From positions 1 through 38,605 of the forward strand of contig JALXFE010000515.1 in NCBI GenBank assembly GCA_027069135.1: a stretch of DNA of 38,605 bases, read 5' to 3'. The notes under the pieces were generated by a model. It searched no databases, was not told the DNA's origin, and worked only from the letters and a program-made list of their open reading frames with translations. Source of the DNA: Thermoanaerobaculia bacterium (lineage in GTDB: Bacteria > Acidobacteriota > Thermoanaerobaculia > Multivoradales > JAHZIX01). The position numbers and the translations under genes are program-made. Below, one piece after another: positions 30,029 to 38,541 of the stretch (positions are counted from its first letter, which is position 1; each line of letters begins with the position of its first letter).

Positions 30029-32146
30029 CTAGCGCACCGTCTTGGACCTCTCGGCCCGCCAACGCTCCAGCAACGGCTTTGGCGTGCCATCCCAGCCGCG
30101 TAGCCCCATGGATGCAAAGGCCTTGAAGAGAAACTCGCCGGGGACCGGGCCGAGAAGCTGCCGGAAGAGATCGAGCAGCGGGCAGAAGCCGTTGGGGTCC
30201 GCGCAAGGGCAGCTTGTGACCACGCTCTCGGGCAGCACATCGCGATTCGACCACCAGGTAAGGAGGTCCATCTCCCAGCGCTCGGCGGCGTCGGTCAAGG
30301 CGTCGAAATACTCCTCTTGACGGGAATCGGAGAAGCTCTGAAGCTCGACACAGGCCGGAGCCTCCGCGGTGCCGGTGTTGATGACGAGGGGGAAGGATGG
30401 ATAGCCGGTCTCGGCCACGACCGGTCCCTCGCCAAGGGTGCGGCTCAAGACCTCCTCGAGAAGAGCGGAGGCATCCACCGGTCGCCCGGCTGCTTCCAGC
30501 AGGTGGGGGTACAGGCTGATGGCGAAGCGATCCCGCTTGAGGGAAGCGCTGCGGGCCAGGTTGGCTTCGATGCAGGGGCCGGGATCCCCCTCGGCGCAGG
30601 CTCCTCTAAGGTCGGCGAGAAAATCGATCTGAAACGAAGGGAAAACGGCAAGCTCCGGGTCGGCGGTCTTCGCCACCCGATAGGCATCGTTGAGCACTCC
30701 CACCAGGGCGTCGTAGGCCCCGGGATCGGTGGCGTCGCAGCTGGCTTGAAAGAGATTGACCTCGATGCCAGGGGTCAGATAGCGGGGTCTGAAGCGCTCG
30801 ACCATGAAGCGCACGTAGGCCCGGTAGGCCGCCCGCCAACGGGGGCCGTCGGGATGAGTGGCAAAGTTGAAACAACGTTGACTCCACTCCTCTTGAGTGC
30901 CCAGGCCCGCCGAGGTCTCCACCGACCGGGCGGCCAGATAGGCGCGGCCATCGCCGCCGACGAGCGCCAGCGACAAATAGACCGGCAGCCCCTGGGAGTC
31001 GGCCAGCTCCGCCGCGTGGTCCATCCGTTCGATCCACGCTGTCGGCGGCTCGGTGCCGTCCGCGAAAGCCTGCCACGGCACGCCGTAAAAATCCTGGTGG
31101 AGCGACGCTACGTCAACGTCCCCGGCGAGATCGAAATCTCGAAAGGCGAAGAGCAGGGGATCCCCGACGGCGGCCTGCACCGGTGTCGAGGCGAAGGCGG
31201 GGCCGGCAAGCGCGGCGGCGCAGACCTCCGGATCGTCGCAGAAGGCGGCGGTGTCGCCCCGACCGCAGAGGTTGCCCGGAGGGTTGGTGTAGAGGCGCTC
31301 GGCACCGGTCACCATATCGGTCACCCGCAGCCGGTAGCCCACATCGCTGAGGGCCCCGTAGAAGAGCCAGAACCGCCCGTTGACACCCCGGCCGTCCAGG
31401 GCCTTGACCACCAACTCAACGTTGTCGGGACGAAAGAACCAGAAAAACCCACTCCGCCCGGCCCCGTCGGTCCCGGGAATGGCACCCCCTAAGCCGGTAG
31501 AACCGCTGCGCGGATCCCGCCAATCGACCTCCACCCGGAAACGGCCATCGAGCAAGCAGAGAGTCCGGGGCCCGGGGACGCAGCTCCCGGACCCGGAGGC
31601 CGGTGCGGCGGCTGTCCTGAGAGCACCCGCACCGGCGGAGAATCCCCCCGACGGAAAGCCTAGAGCCGGTGCTGGACCGCCTCCCGCCCGAGCCCCGCCT
31701 TGGACGGGAAACGCCTGGGTATCGCCCCGGCCACAGAGATTGCCAGCGGGATTCTCGTAGACCCGTTCGTTCCCCGTGGCCGTGTCACGGACGTGCAGGG
31801 TGTACTGCACGTCCGACAGGGCACCGTAGAAGAGCCAGAAGTGACCGTTGGCCCGCTGGCCGTCCAGAACCTTGACCACGAGCTCGACGTTATCGGAGCG
31901 AAAAAACCAGAAGAACCCGCTTCGCCCGGTCGGATCGGTGCCCGGGATGGCACCGCCGACGCCGGAGGTGCCGTTGCGGCGATTCATCCATTCGACCCGG
32001 AGCTCGAAGCGAGCGTCCAGGAGGCACAGAGTGTTACCGTCGGCGATGCAAGGCGACGGCTGGGCGGCGGCTGGAGAGGGCACTAGGCCAAGAATGGCGA
32101 AAGCGAGAAAAGCTCCGGCGAGAACCAGAAATACCCGTCGCCTCAT
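30029..32146 (-). CDS. Secreted protein: duplicated beta domain plus glycosidase-like barrel
   Basis: This is a 705-residue exported protein. A signal peptide covers about residues 1-29 (cleavage after AAAQ or nearby). Residues 33-145 and 189-301 are two copies of one domain, each running C...LCLLD-RF, SGFFWFF, NVELVVK-LDG, FWLFYGALSDV and GNLCGRGDT-AF. They are joined by a Gly/Ala/Pro-rich linker. I have seen this domain as an add-on in acidobacterial exported proteins; its role is probably binding or attachment (inference). The remaining 400 residues look like a clan-A-type glycosidase barrel, with an acid-like TPGIEVNLF and a nucleophile-like VVAETGYPSF, but I cannot name the family or substrate. 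The ATG at 32146 is chosen for the signal peptide, with AAGGAAAGGAAAGG upstream. Confidence 0.78.
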   Translation of the reverse strand: MRRRVFLVLAGAFLAFAILGLVPSPAAAQPSPCIADGNTLCLLDARFELRVEWMNRRNGTSGVGGAIPGTDPTGRSGFFWFFRSDNVELVVKVLDGQRANGHFWLFYGALSDVQYTLHVRDTATGNERVYENPAGNLCGRGDTQAFPVQGGARAGGGPAPALGFPSGGFSAGAGALRTAAAPASGSGSCVPGPRTLCLLDGRFRVEVDWRDPRSGSTGLGGAIPGTDGAGRSGFFWFFRPDNVELVVKALDGRGVNGRFWLFYGALSDVGYRLRVTDMVTGAERLYTNPPGNLCGRGDTAAFCDDPEVCAAALAGPAFASTPVQAAVGDPLLFAFRDFDLAGDVDVASLHQDFYGVPWQAFADGTEPPTAWIERMDHAAELADSQGLPVYLSLALVGGDGRAYLAARSVETSAGLGTQEEWSQRCFNFATHPDGPRWRAAYRAYVRFMVERFRPRYLTPGIEVNLFQASCDATDPGAYDALVGVLNDAYRVAKTADPELAVFPSFQIDFLADLRGACAEGDPGPCIEANLARSASLKRDRFAISLYPHLLEAAGRPVDASALLEEVLSRTLGEGPVVAETGYPSFPLVINTGTAEAPACVELQSFSDSRQEEYFDALTDAAERWEMDLLTWWSNRDVLPESVVTSCPCADPNGFCPLLDLFRQLLGPVPGEFLFKAFASMGLRGWDGTPKPLLERWRAERSKTVR

Positions 32147-32192
32147 GAGTAGATCCTTTCCTTTCCTTTTCTCTGCGTGCTCGGGCGTAGCG

Positions 32193-32456
32193 CTACAGCC
32201 CGCCGACCTCAAAGACTTCCCATCCGTCGGAACCGACGGATCGGACATAAACTTCAAGCAGCCTCATCTCGGCCGTTTCCGGATCCATCAACCGCGGAAC
32301 CGGAAGGGCACCCCGAACCTTGAAGGCGTGGTCTCCGTCCGGAAGCGGCTCTCGAGGGGCGGCGCGGACCAGGGTCAGCAGATCCTCTTCCAGAATCAGA
32401 GCCTGTTTGAGGCTCAGTTTGAGATCTTGTGCGATTCGAATGGGGTCTTGCATCAT
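32193..32456 (-). CDS. Small protein coupled to the HAD phosphatase gene
   Basis: I do not recognise this 87-residue protein. It starts MMQDPIRIAQDLKLSLKQALILEEDL, a helical segment, and ends in a beta-rich part with ELEVYVRS-like character (MRLLEVYVRSVGSDGWEVF). Its ATG overlaps the stop of the HAD gene as ATGA (32456-32453), a sign of translational coupling and the best evidence that it is real. The 46-bp gap to the secreted protein gene downstream suggests a common transcript. No membrane segment or signal peptide is visible. Confidence 0.65.
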   Translation of the reverse strand: MMQDPIRIAQDLKLSLKQALILEEDLLTLVRAAPREPLPDGDHAFKVRGALPVPRLMDPETAEMRLLEVYVRSVGSDGWEVFEVGGL

Positions 32457-33151
32457 CTCTTTGGACCTCGAGCCATGAATGCCAGAATTCTCTCCGTCGC
32501 GGCGGGGAGGTTGGGAAATACCCAATGAGCACCCGCTGCCGCCAAGTCCTCCGCCGTGGTCGAGCCCGTTGTCACCGCCAGGACGGGAGCTCCGTGAGCT
32601 CGACCACAATCTACATCCAGCACGGAGTCGCCCACCAACAGAGTCTCCTCCCGATCAAAGGAACACCCGGTCTCCTGCCGAGCTCTCGACCAGGCCTGGG
32701 GCAACAGATCTTGTCGGACGAATCCATCGTCTCCGAACGCTCCGAAGGAGAAAAACCGATTCAGGCCAAATCTCCCAAGCTTTGTTCGAGCGCCTCCCTG
32801 CCAGTTTCCCGTCAAGAGACCGAGAGTGATCTCCCCCTGGGTCTCGAGGTTCTCCAACAAGCGGATCACCCCCGGTAGAAGTCTCATCTCGGATAGATCC
32901 AAAGATTGCTCCAGGCGATCCAGATACAGGCGACGCATCCGCGGGAGACCCGCCACCACCGATTCCTGCTCCACGCCTGCCGCAGTCATCAAATCCAGCA
33001 CGATTCCCGGATCGGTTCGGCCGGCGAAGCTATAGCCCTCGAGATCGCCGACGGTGCCATAGACCTCCCGCAAACACGAGAGAAAGACCTCCGCCACCTG
33101 TCGGCCGCAACGAAGCAAGGTACCGTCGATATCGAAGAGAATGAGGCGCAT
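32453..33151 (-). CDS. HAD hydrolase, phosphoglycolate-phosphatase-like
   Basis: This is a 232-residue HAD phosphatase with motif I DIDGTLL (preceded by ILF), a four-helix cap (VFLSCLREVYG, FAGRTDPGIVLDL), motif II LLTGN, and motif IV LLVGDSVLDVDCGRAHG. The motif III lysine is less obvious; the ARTKLGRFGL segment may supply it. This branch includes phosphoglycolate phosphatase and pyrophosphatase-like enzymes, and the substrate is not predictable. Its stop overlaps the start of the small protein gene. It lies 46 nt behind the YfhO-like gene on the same strand. Confidence 0.87.
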   Translation of the reverse strand: MRLILFDIDGTLLRCGRQVAEVFLSCLREVYGTVGDLEGYSFAGRTDPGIVLDLMTAAGVEQESVVAGLPRMRRLYLDRLEQSLDLSEMRLLPGVIRLLENLETQGEITLGLLTGNWQGGARTKLGRFGLNRFFSFGAFGDDGFVRQDLLPQAWSRARQETGCSFDREETLLVGDSVLDVDCGRAHGAPVLAVTTGSTTAEDLAAAGAHWVFPNLPAATERILAFMARGPKR

Positions 33152-33197
33152 CTTTGAATCTTCGTTAGAGATCCTACCTCGGAAGCCGCCATCCTGC

Positions 33198-35519
33198 CTA
33201 CTTCTCGTACCGTCGCAGGATCAACCCAGCCCCGAAGACACCTACACCGAACAGGATCCAGCCCAGTCTCCAGGACTTTGGTGCGTAGCGGAAAGCCACC
33301 TCGTGTCGGCCCGGTTGGACCAGGGCTCCCAAGAAGGCTCCGTTGACCCGCACCGGTTCCCGTTCCTTGCCGTCGACCCATAACCTCCAGCCGGGAATCG
33401 CCGGCTGACTGGTGGCGACCAGAGCCAACCCTCCGGCAGCGACTCGGGCCTCGAGGCGACGCGGCGCGACCTTTAGACCTGAAATCTCGAGGGCTCCGTT
33501 CGGATAGCGGCCGGGAGAGGGCAGCCCATCACCCGACGCCACCGCCTGGAGGTGAAAATCTTCCAGGGCCTTGACCCGCTCCAGGGCGAGATCGGCGGTA
33601 GCCACCACCTCTACGTTCTCGGGCCGGAATATCCGCTTGAAGGCCCGAGGGTTCTCAAACACCATCGCGTCCTCGCCCTCATAGACCTGAAGCACTCCCG
33701 GATGGTGAAAGATATACATCGTCGGATGATCGAAGAGGAAACGGACCCCCAGGAAATCCAAGGCCGGATGGGCCCAATCTTCGATTCGGCCCCAACCGGG
33801 ACGACGCACCCGGCTGAAAATCTTCGAGAACTCGACATAGGGAGCAAAGGCCAAAGGATCGTAGCCTCGGACATCTTCGAGCCCAAAAAAGGCGGCCGAA
33901 TGAGGGGTCAGACTGGCACCGAGGCCACTCACCCGATAGCCCTCGGCTCGCTCCTGGACAAAATCCACCGCCGGGGTCACCGGGTAAAAGCTCAGGCTTG
34001 AAGAAAGGGGGATCCAATCCCTCAAAAGCGCTACGCGGGGCACCAAGAGCAGGGTCACCAGGAGAACCGGCGTCCACTTCTTGGAGGGTCGGCTGCAGAC
34101 GAGCACCACCGCGACGAGTTGTACCAGATGCCCTGCGACCCGTGCCGGCGAGGAGGGCACCGGACCCCAGACGGCGAGAACCTCGAGCAGCGCAGCCAAA
34201 CCGAGAGCGGCGCCTAAGACCGCACCGCGCCCCCGACCTCGCAGGAGATTTCTTGCCGCAAACCCCACTAGCACACTGCCGGAGATGACCCACCAAAGGG
34301 ACAGACGTTTCAGGAGGGTGTCTTGGAGCCCGGGAACCCAGCCGAAGGGAATAGAGATCCAGGGCATATGGGCACCGACCAGGAGTCCCGCGAGGCCCAG
34401 ACACAGCCAACCCAACGCCCGTCGCCGCGTTCGCCGCCAGGTGAAAGCGGCGGGGATCAAGGCCAGTGCTACGAGGGCCAAGGAGCCTCCGCCGACCTCG
34501 GCGAGGTTCTCCGGACCGACCCAGGTTCCCGCCCGGGGATCTCCCAACGCCAGGAAATCGAGAGCCGGGGACAGCCGCTCTAGGGCCTCCGGCAAAGGCG
34601 CTTCCACACTCTGGTGTGCGGCCATCTGACGCTGCTTCCACTCATAGGACACCTGCAGGTTTTCCAAGAAAACGAGGAGCGCCGGGGCTGCCAGGAGCCC
34701 CGACAGGATCGCAGCCACACAAGCCCAGAGCACGACCTTTCCCGTCCGCCGAGGGCGACGAAAACAGATGGGCAGCACGACCAGGCCCCCGAAAACCAAC
34801 ACTTGCAGGAGGGTCTCCGGGTGACCGGCAAACACACCGAGGGCCCCCAAGACCGCCAAGAGCACCGCTCTTCCCGCTGAAGGCCGCCGCACCAAAGCGA
34901 CCAGGACTACGAGAATCCAGGGCGCCAGCGCCACGACATAGCTCAAGGTATGTAGGCGCCAGATCTGGACGAAGGAGCTCCCGAGGAACGCCGTCACCGC
35001 CAGGAGGGAGGCGATTTCCGGCTGCGCCAAGCTCCGGCAGAAAAGGAACATGCCCCAGGCCGCCAGGAGAAGACGGGCCACCTGAAGAAAGGTCGTTGCC
35101 CGAACCGGCGGCAGCAGCCGAGCCAGGACCTCCAGGGGAAAGAGGCCAGCGGCCTGCCCGTTGCCCAGGAGGGCTGCTCCGGCGCTGGCCGCCGGGTTGA
35201 AGAGCAGATCATGCCGGCTCGCCTCCCGCCAGGGCTCCATCTGGGAGAGGGGATCTACCAGGAGGGGGTTGGCGGGAGTGGATTCCTTCTCGATCTGCTC
35301 CACCAAATCCGGATGGCTCCAGGGGGGAATTCCTGCCAGAGCCACCGTCGGGCCGAGCACCTTGCCCGGCAACAGGCCCGCCGCGGTGAACGTCAGGGGA
35401 AGGAGGGTCAAGACCGTGCTCGCCACAAGGCTCGGGCGCCGCCGACTCCATAGGCCCACGGCCCCCGCAAGGGCCAGGCTCAAGACCCCGTAGAGCAGCA
35501 GCAGCAGGACGGTGCCCAT
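33198..35519 (-). CDS. YfhO-like polytopic membrane protein
   Basis: This is a 773-residue integral membrane protein with about a dozen hydrophobic helices in the first 500 residues, plus one at the C-terminus (LGWILFGVGVFGAGLIL). A soluble domain of about 240 residues ends with IPGWRLWVDGKEREPVRVNGAFLGALV and QPGRHEVAFRYAP, the hallmark of YfhO-family proteins. YfhO is a GT-C-fold protein linked to lipoteichoic-acid glycosylation in Bacillus; the function in Gram-negatives is mostly unknown. A role in glycan or lipid-linked sugar transfer at the periplasmic face is inferred. It follows the enoyl-CoA hydratase gene after 44 nt. Confidence 0.83.
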   Translation of the reverse strand: MGTVLLLLLYGVLSLALAGAVGLWSRRRPSLVASTVLTLLPLTFTAAGLLPGKVLGPTVALAGIPPWSHPDLVEQIEKESTPANPLLVDPLSQMEPWREASRHDLLFNPAASAGAALLGNGQAAGLFPLEVLARLLPPVRATTFLQVARLLLAAWGMFLFCRSLAQPEIASLLAVTAFLGSSFVQIWRLHTLSYVVALAPWILVVLVALVRRPSAGRAVLLAVLGALGVFAGHPETLLQVLVFGGLVVLPICFRRPRRTGKVVLWACVAAILSGLLAAPALLVFLENLQVSYEWKQRQMAAHQSVEAPLPEALERLSPALDFLALGDPRAGTWVGPENLAEVGGGSLALVALALIPAAFTWRRTRRRALGWLCLGLAGLLVGAHMPWISIPFGWVPGLQDTLLKRLSLWWVISGSVLVGFAARNLLRGRGRGAVLGAALGLAALLEVLAVWGPVPSSPARVAGHLVQLVAVVLVCSRPSKKWTPVLLVTLLLVPRVALLRDWIPLSSSLSFYPVTPAVDFVQERAEGYRVSGLGASLTPHSAAFFGLEDVRGYDPLAFAPYVEFSKIFSRVRRPGWGRIEDWAHPALDFLGVRFLFDHPTMYIFHHPGVLQVYEGEDAMVFENPRAFKRIFRPENVEVVATADLALERVKALEDFHLQAVASGDGLPSPGRYPNGALEISGLKVAPRRLEARVAAGGLALVATSQPAIPGWRLWVDGKEREPVRVNGAFLGALVQPGRHEVAFRYAPKSWRLGWILFGVGVFGAGLILRRYEK

Positions 35520-35563
35520 GGAGAGCTACCCTTCCTTTGTGCCGGAGGGGAACCCGGGCACCC

Positions 35564-36400
35564 TCACTCCCGCCAACGGGGGGCTTTCTTGGTCTTCAAG
35601 AAGGTCGAGATTCCGTGGCGGCAGTCCTCGGTACCTCGGGAAAGAGCATTGACCTCGGCCGCATGCCGGAACCGGTCCCCAAGATCCCGGCCAAAGAGGT
35701 CCAACAACAACGTCTTGGTACGGGCGATGGACTCGGAGCTGGCATTGGTGAGCACTTCCACTGCCAGGGCCTCGCCAGCCTCCTGCAACGATCCGCCCTC
35801 GGTGATTCGATTGATCAACCCGATCTCCAAGGCTCGCGGCGCATCCAAGAGCTGGGGATTTAGCAAAAGCTCCCGGATGTGGGAGCCCCGCAGACGCAAC
35901 GTCAGGTAGGTTGCCACCAGGGCGGCGACGAAACCGATCTTGACCTCGCTGTAGAGAAAACGGGCTTTCGGGTCTGCGATGACGTAATCGTGGGCGGTCG
36001 CGAGGCCGCATCCTCCCGCCACACAGGCTCCCTGGACGAGGGCGATCGTCAAGGCATCCTGGCGAAGAACCGACTCGAAGAGCCGGCGCAGACCCTCTGA
36101 ATCCCGTCGGTTTTCCTCGAGACCCGCGTCTTTCAAGGATGCCAGGTGGTCGAGGTCGGCGCCGGCAGAAAAATGCTTGCCTTCGCCACACAGCAGCACC
36201 GCGCGGACGCCGTCACGGCGCAAGGGCCGCGAATAAAGATCTGTAATCTCTCCCAGCATCGCCGGGGACAGAGCGTTGGCCTTCTGCGGATCGTTGAGGC
36301 TTACCCAAAGCAAATCCCGGTCTCGGCGAATCTTCAAGGTGCGAAAAGACGTTGCGTCGAAACTCGGATTTGACGCCGTGCTGATCGACGGATCAGCCAT
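35564..36400 (-). CDS. Enoyl-CoA hydratase/isomerase family protein, LiuC/AtuE-like
   Basis: This is a 278-residue crotonase-fold protein. The oxyanion segment GEGKHFSAGADL is present. The segment VAGGCGLATAHDYVIAD lacks the first catalytic Glu (G in its place), while the second is present in YSEVKIGFVAAL. This single-Glu arrangement is typical of methylglutaconyl-CoA and isohexenylglutaconyl-CoA hydratases (LiuC, AtuE), which hydrate the carboxylated intermediate in leucine or acyclic terpene breakdown. The link to AtuA and to the AtuA C-terminal gene, whose stop overlaps its start by eight nt, supports that role. No carboxylase genes are in the window, so the pathway is inferred. Confidence 0.85.
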   Translation of the reverse strand: MADPSISTASNPSFDATSFRTLKIRRDRDLLWVSLNDPQKANALSPAMLGEITDLYSRPLRRDGVRAVLLCGEGKHFSAGADLDHLASLKDAGLEENRRDSEGLRRLFESVLRQDALTIALVQGACVAGGCGLATAHDYVIADPKARFLYSEVKIGFVAALVATYLTLRLRGSHIRELLLNPQLLDAPRALEIGLINRITEGGSLQEAGEALAVEVLTNASSESIARTKTLLLDLFGRDLGDRFRHAAEVNALSRGTEDCRHGISTFLKTKKAPRWRE

Positions 36401-36761
36401 GGGCAGAGTCCCCGAGACTCTTCAGCTGATCCTCCGGAACCTCTACTTCGAGCTGTAGCAGGCCCTGGCCGTGCGTCTTGCCTTGGGCATCGATCTTCAG
36501 ACTCTCGGTTCCTCCGCCGCCCAGGGAGTCATGGAGGAGGAAGTTGAGAGCCAAGAGATTCGGGACTTCGAAGCGCTCCACCGGGCCGAGGCATACTTGA
36601 GCGAAATGCTCCTTCACCCGCTCCGCCGTCACTTGCTGTCGCAGGACCTTAAAACCCTCCGGCGTGTAGGCGATGAGGCCGATATTGCTACCGTCCCCTT
36701 TGTCTCCGGAACGGGCGTGGGCGATACGGTGCAACGGAATCTTCAACGGGATGTCCTCCAT
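36393..36761 (-). CDS. AtuA C-terminal (ferredoxin-fold-like) domain protein
   Basis: This is a 122-residue stand-alone protein corresponding to the C-terminal part of AtuA in organisms that have both parts on one chain. The strongest match is IPLHRIAHARSGDKGDGSNI, followed by LIAYTPEGFKVLRQQVTAE and the tail VPNLLALNFLLHDSLGGGG. Its biochemical role is not known. The ATG at 36761 is chosen because the core domain begins there; it overlaps the end of the membrane protein gene by 19 nt. Its stop overlaps the start of the hydratase gene by eight nt, so the genes are translationally coupled. Confidence 0.85.
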   Translation of the reverse strand: MEDIPLKIPLHRIAHARSGDKGDGSNIGLIAYTPEGFKVLRQQVTAERVKEHFAQVCLGPVERFEVPNLLALNFLLHDSLGGGGTESLKIDAQGKTHGQGLLQLEVEVPEDQLKSLGDSAHG

Positions 36762-37180
36762 TTCCAAGGCTGTGTCGAGGCGAGGGCGGCTCCCAGGCCA
36801 CAGGCGATTCCCAGGCCATAGATGGCACCGGGACGAGAGATCCAGGGGTGGTAGAGGCCGGGGAGAAAGGCTCGGTAACCGAGATCCAGACTTCCCTGGT
36901 GCCGAGCGACGAGCCACGCTAGGACCAGAAGGGAGGCTGCGGCCCCCAAGAGACCGAAGGTCACCGGCGTACCCACCTCGAAGCCGTGACGCAGGGCCCA
37001 GGAATAGACCGTAGCAGCCGCCAACCCCCAGCCCACGAAGATCAGCCGATCCGCCAAGGCGCTGAAGGTGAAACCGATCCCCATGGCGGGCAACCAACCG
37101 GCTCCCAAAGCCAAGAACCAGCTCCGGGAGCTGCCACCGCGGCTCCCCTTCGCCGCCGTTGCGGTCTGCTGAATCAACAT
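36743..37180 (-). CDS. Four-helix membrane protein between the two AtuA parts
   Basis: I do not recognise this 145-residue protein. It has four hydrophobic segments: LALGAGWLPAMGIGFTFSAL, IFVGWGLAAATVYSWAL, VTFGLLGAAASLLVLAWLVA and AIYGLGIACGLGAALA. A short cytoplasmic-looking N-terminus (TATAAKGSRGGSSRS) precedes them. Its ATG overlaps the atuA stop (37180 to 37174), and its end overlaps the start of the AtuA C-terminal gene. Being locked between both parts of AtuA by overlaps suggests a role in the same process, for example substrate entry or an anchor for the pair (inference). Confidence 0.75.
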   Translation of the reverse strand: MLIQQTATAAKGSRGGSSRSWFLALGAGWLPAMGIGFTFSALADRLIFVGWGLAAATVYSWALRHGFEVGTPVTFGLLGAAASLLVLAWLVARHQGSLDLGYRAFLPGLYHPWISRPGAIYGLGIACGLGAALASTQPWKWRTSR

Positions 37181-38541
37181 TCTTCCACCGAGATCTGCAG
37201 CCGGTCTTCGACCACCTCCCGGGCCAGCAGAGCCGGCCAATAGGCGACGACCTTCTGGGGTTTCGGGCGACCTTGGGCGAAACCGGTGACGCCGGGCGGT
37301 CCGGCGGTGACGAGAGGGGCGATTTCTTTCCCGAAGCGCTCGACGCGGGCCGGGTCCGGATCCCGAACCCCGAGTCTCAGAACCACTTCCGGGGGCTCCG
37401 GCGGCGCTTCGAGGAGACCCGGTAGGCAGGCACCGACGCCGAGGATCTCCGTGCTGCGGTTCTCCTCCTCGAAGGCGACCCCCGAGCGCTCCAGGCGCTT
37501 CCAGACAATCTCGGCGGAAAGCTGGGCTTTCTCAACTGCCCGCGGTCCACAGATGGTGATCTCCCCGGAAGCCTTGTAGCCCGCGAGATAGGAGGCCGAA
37601 ACCTTCAAAAACGGGGTACGGGGCCGACCCTCGATACCGCTGACCCCCACCCTATCCGGCCCGTCCTGGTGCAATCGGATGCTGGAGAAATCCGCGATCA
37701 CATCCGGCGTGATGTACTCCTCCGGATTGCCCATTTCGTAGAGCAGCTGCTCCGAGACGGTTTCCGTGGTGACCATTCCCCCGGTCCCCGCGTTCTTGGT
37801 GACTATGAACGTCCCGTCCTCACGAGCTTCGACGACCGGGTAGCCGACGTTCCAGAGGTCCGGCACCTCCCACCAGCGACTGAAGTTGCCACCGGTGCAT
37901 TGGGGACCGCACTCCAAGATATGGCCAGCGATCGTGCCGCTGGCGAGGAGGTTCCAATCGTCTTCCTTAAAGCCGAACTCATGGATCATCGGGGCCAGCG
38001 CGAGGGCTGTGTCGGTGATCCGTCCACAGAGAACGATGAGGGCATCTTTCTTCAGAGCCTCGACCACCGGTCGGGCTCCCAGGTAGGCGTTGACGCTCGT
38101 CGCCTTCTCGGCGAAGGGAGCCAGCGGCTCGCCCGTATCCATATTGTCGAAAGAATGGCCACTGGCTAAAAGGCCCGGCAGGCGCCCGAGGAGATCGTCA
38201 CCCTCGACGACCCCGACGCGGACCCCGGAGACTCCTAGCTCCCGAGCGACTTCGAAGATCTTCTCCCGGCAGGCTTTGGGGTTCAGGCCCCCGGCGTTGG
38301 TCAGGACCCGCACGTTGCGCTCTTTGAGCTCCGGTAGAACACGGCGGATGAAGTCTATGAAATCCGTCGCATACCCCAGCTCTGGGTTGCGCAGCTTCTG
38401 GCGCATCATGATGGAGAGGGTCACCTCCGCCAGGTAATCCATTCCCAGATAGTCCAGGGGGCCGCCCCGGAGTAGCTCTACCGGAGCGTCCACGTTGTCG
38501 CCCCAAAATCCCTGACCGTTCCCAATCCGTACGGTTTTCAT
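37174..38541 (-). CDS. atuA: AtuA family acyl-CoA metabolism protein (DUF1446 part)
   Basis: This is a 455-residue AtuA protein. The first residues KTVRIGNGQGFWGDN are highly typical, followed by LAEVTLSIMMRQK, VRVLTNAGGLNP, GRITDTALALAPMIHEFG, and LASGTIAGHILECGPQCTGGNF. AtuA is required for acyclic terpene (citronellol, geraniol) use in Pseudomonas and occurs widely with leucine and isovalerate genes; its reaction is unknown. Here the usual C-terminal domain is encoded separately (36393-36761). The ATG at 38541 is chosen because AGAGAGCAGG lies just before it; another ATG five codons upstream has no ribosome site. It is probably the first gene of the operon. The promoter region runs to the right edge of the window and I see no clear promoter in the bases present. 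Confidence 0.9.
   Translation of the reverse strand: MKTVRIGNGQGFWGDNVDAPVELLRGGPLDYLGMDYLAEVTLSIMMRQKLRNPELGYATDFIDFIRRVLPELKERNVRVLTNAGGLNPKACREKIFEVARELGVSGVRVGVVEGDDLLGRLPGLLASGHSFDNMDTGEPLAPFAEKATSVNAYLGARPVVEALKKDALIVLCGRITDTALALAPMIHEFGFKEDDWNLLASGTIAGHILECGPQCTGGNFSRWWEVPDLWNVGYPVVEAREDGTFIVTKNAGTGGMVTTETVSEQLLYEMGNPEEYITPDVIADFSSIRLHQDGPDRVGVSGIEGRPRTPFLKVSASYLAGYKASGEITICGPRAVEKAQLSAEIVWKRLERSGVAFEEENRSTEILGVGACLPGLLEAPPEPPEVVLRLGVRDPDPARVERFGKEIAPLVTAGPPGVTGFAQGRPKPQKVVAYWPALLAREVVEDRLQISVEEC

Noticed and set aside
30317-31492. A 391-codon frame antisense to the secreted glycosidase-like protein
   Set aside because: The opposite strand has a signal peptide, a ribosome site and two clear domain repeats. 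Long antisense frames are expected at this GC content.
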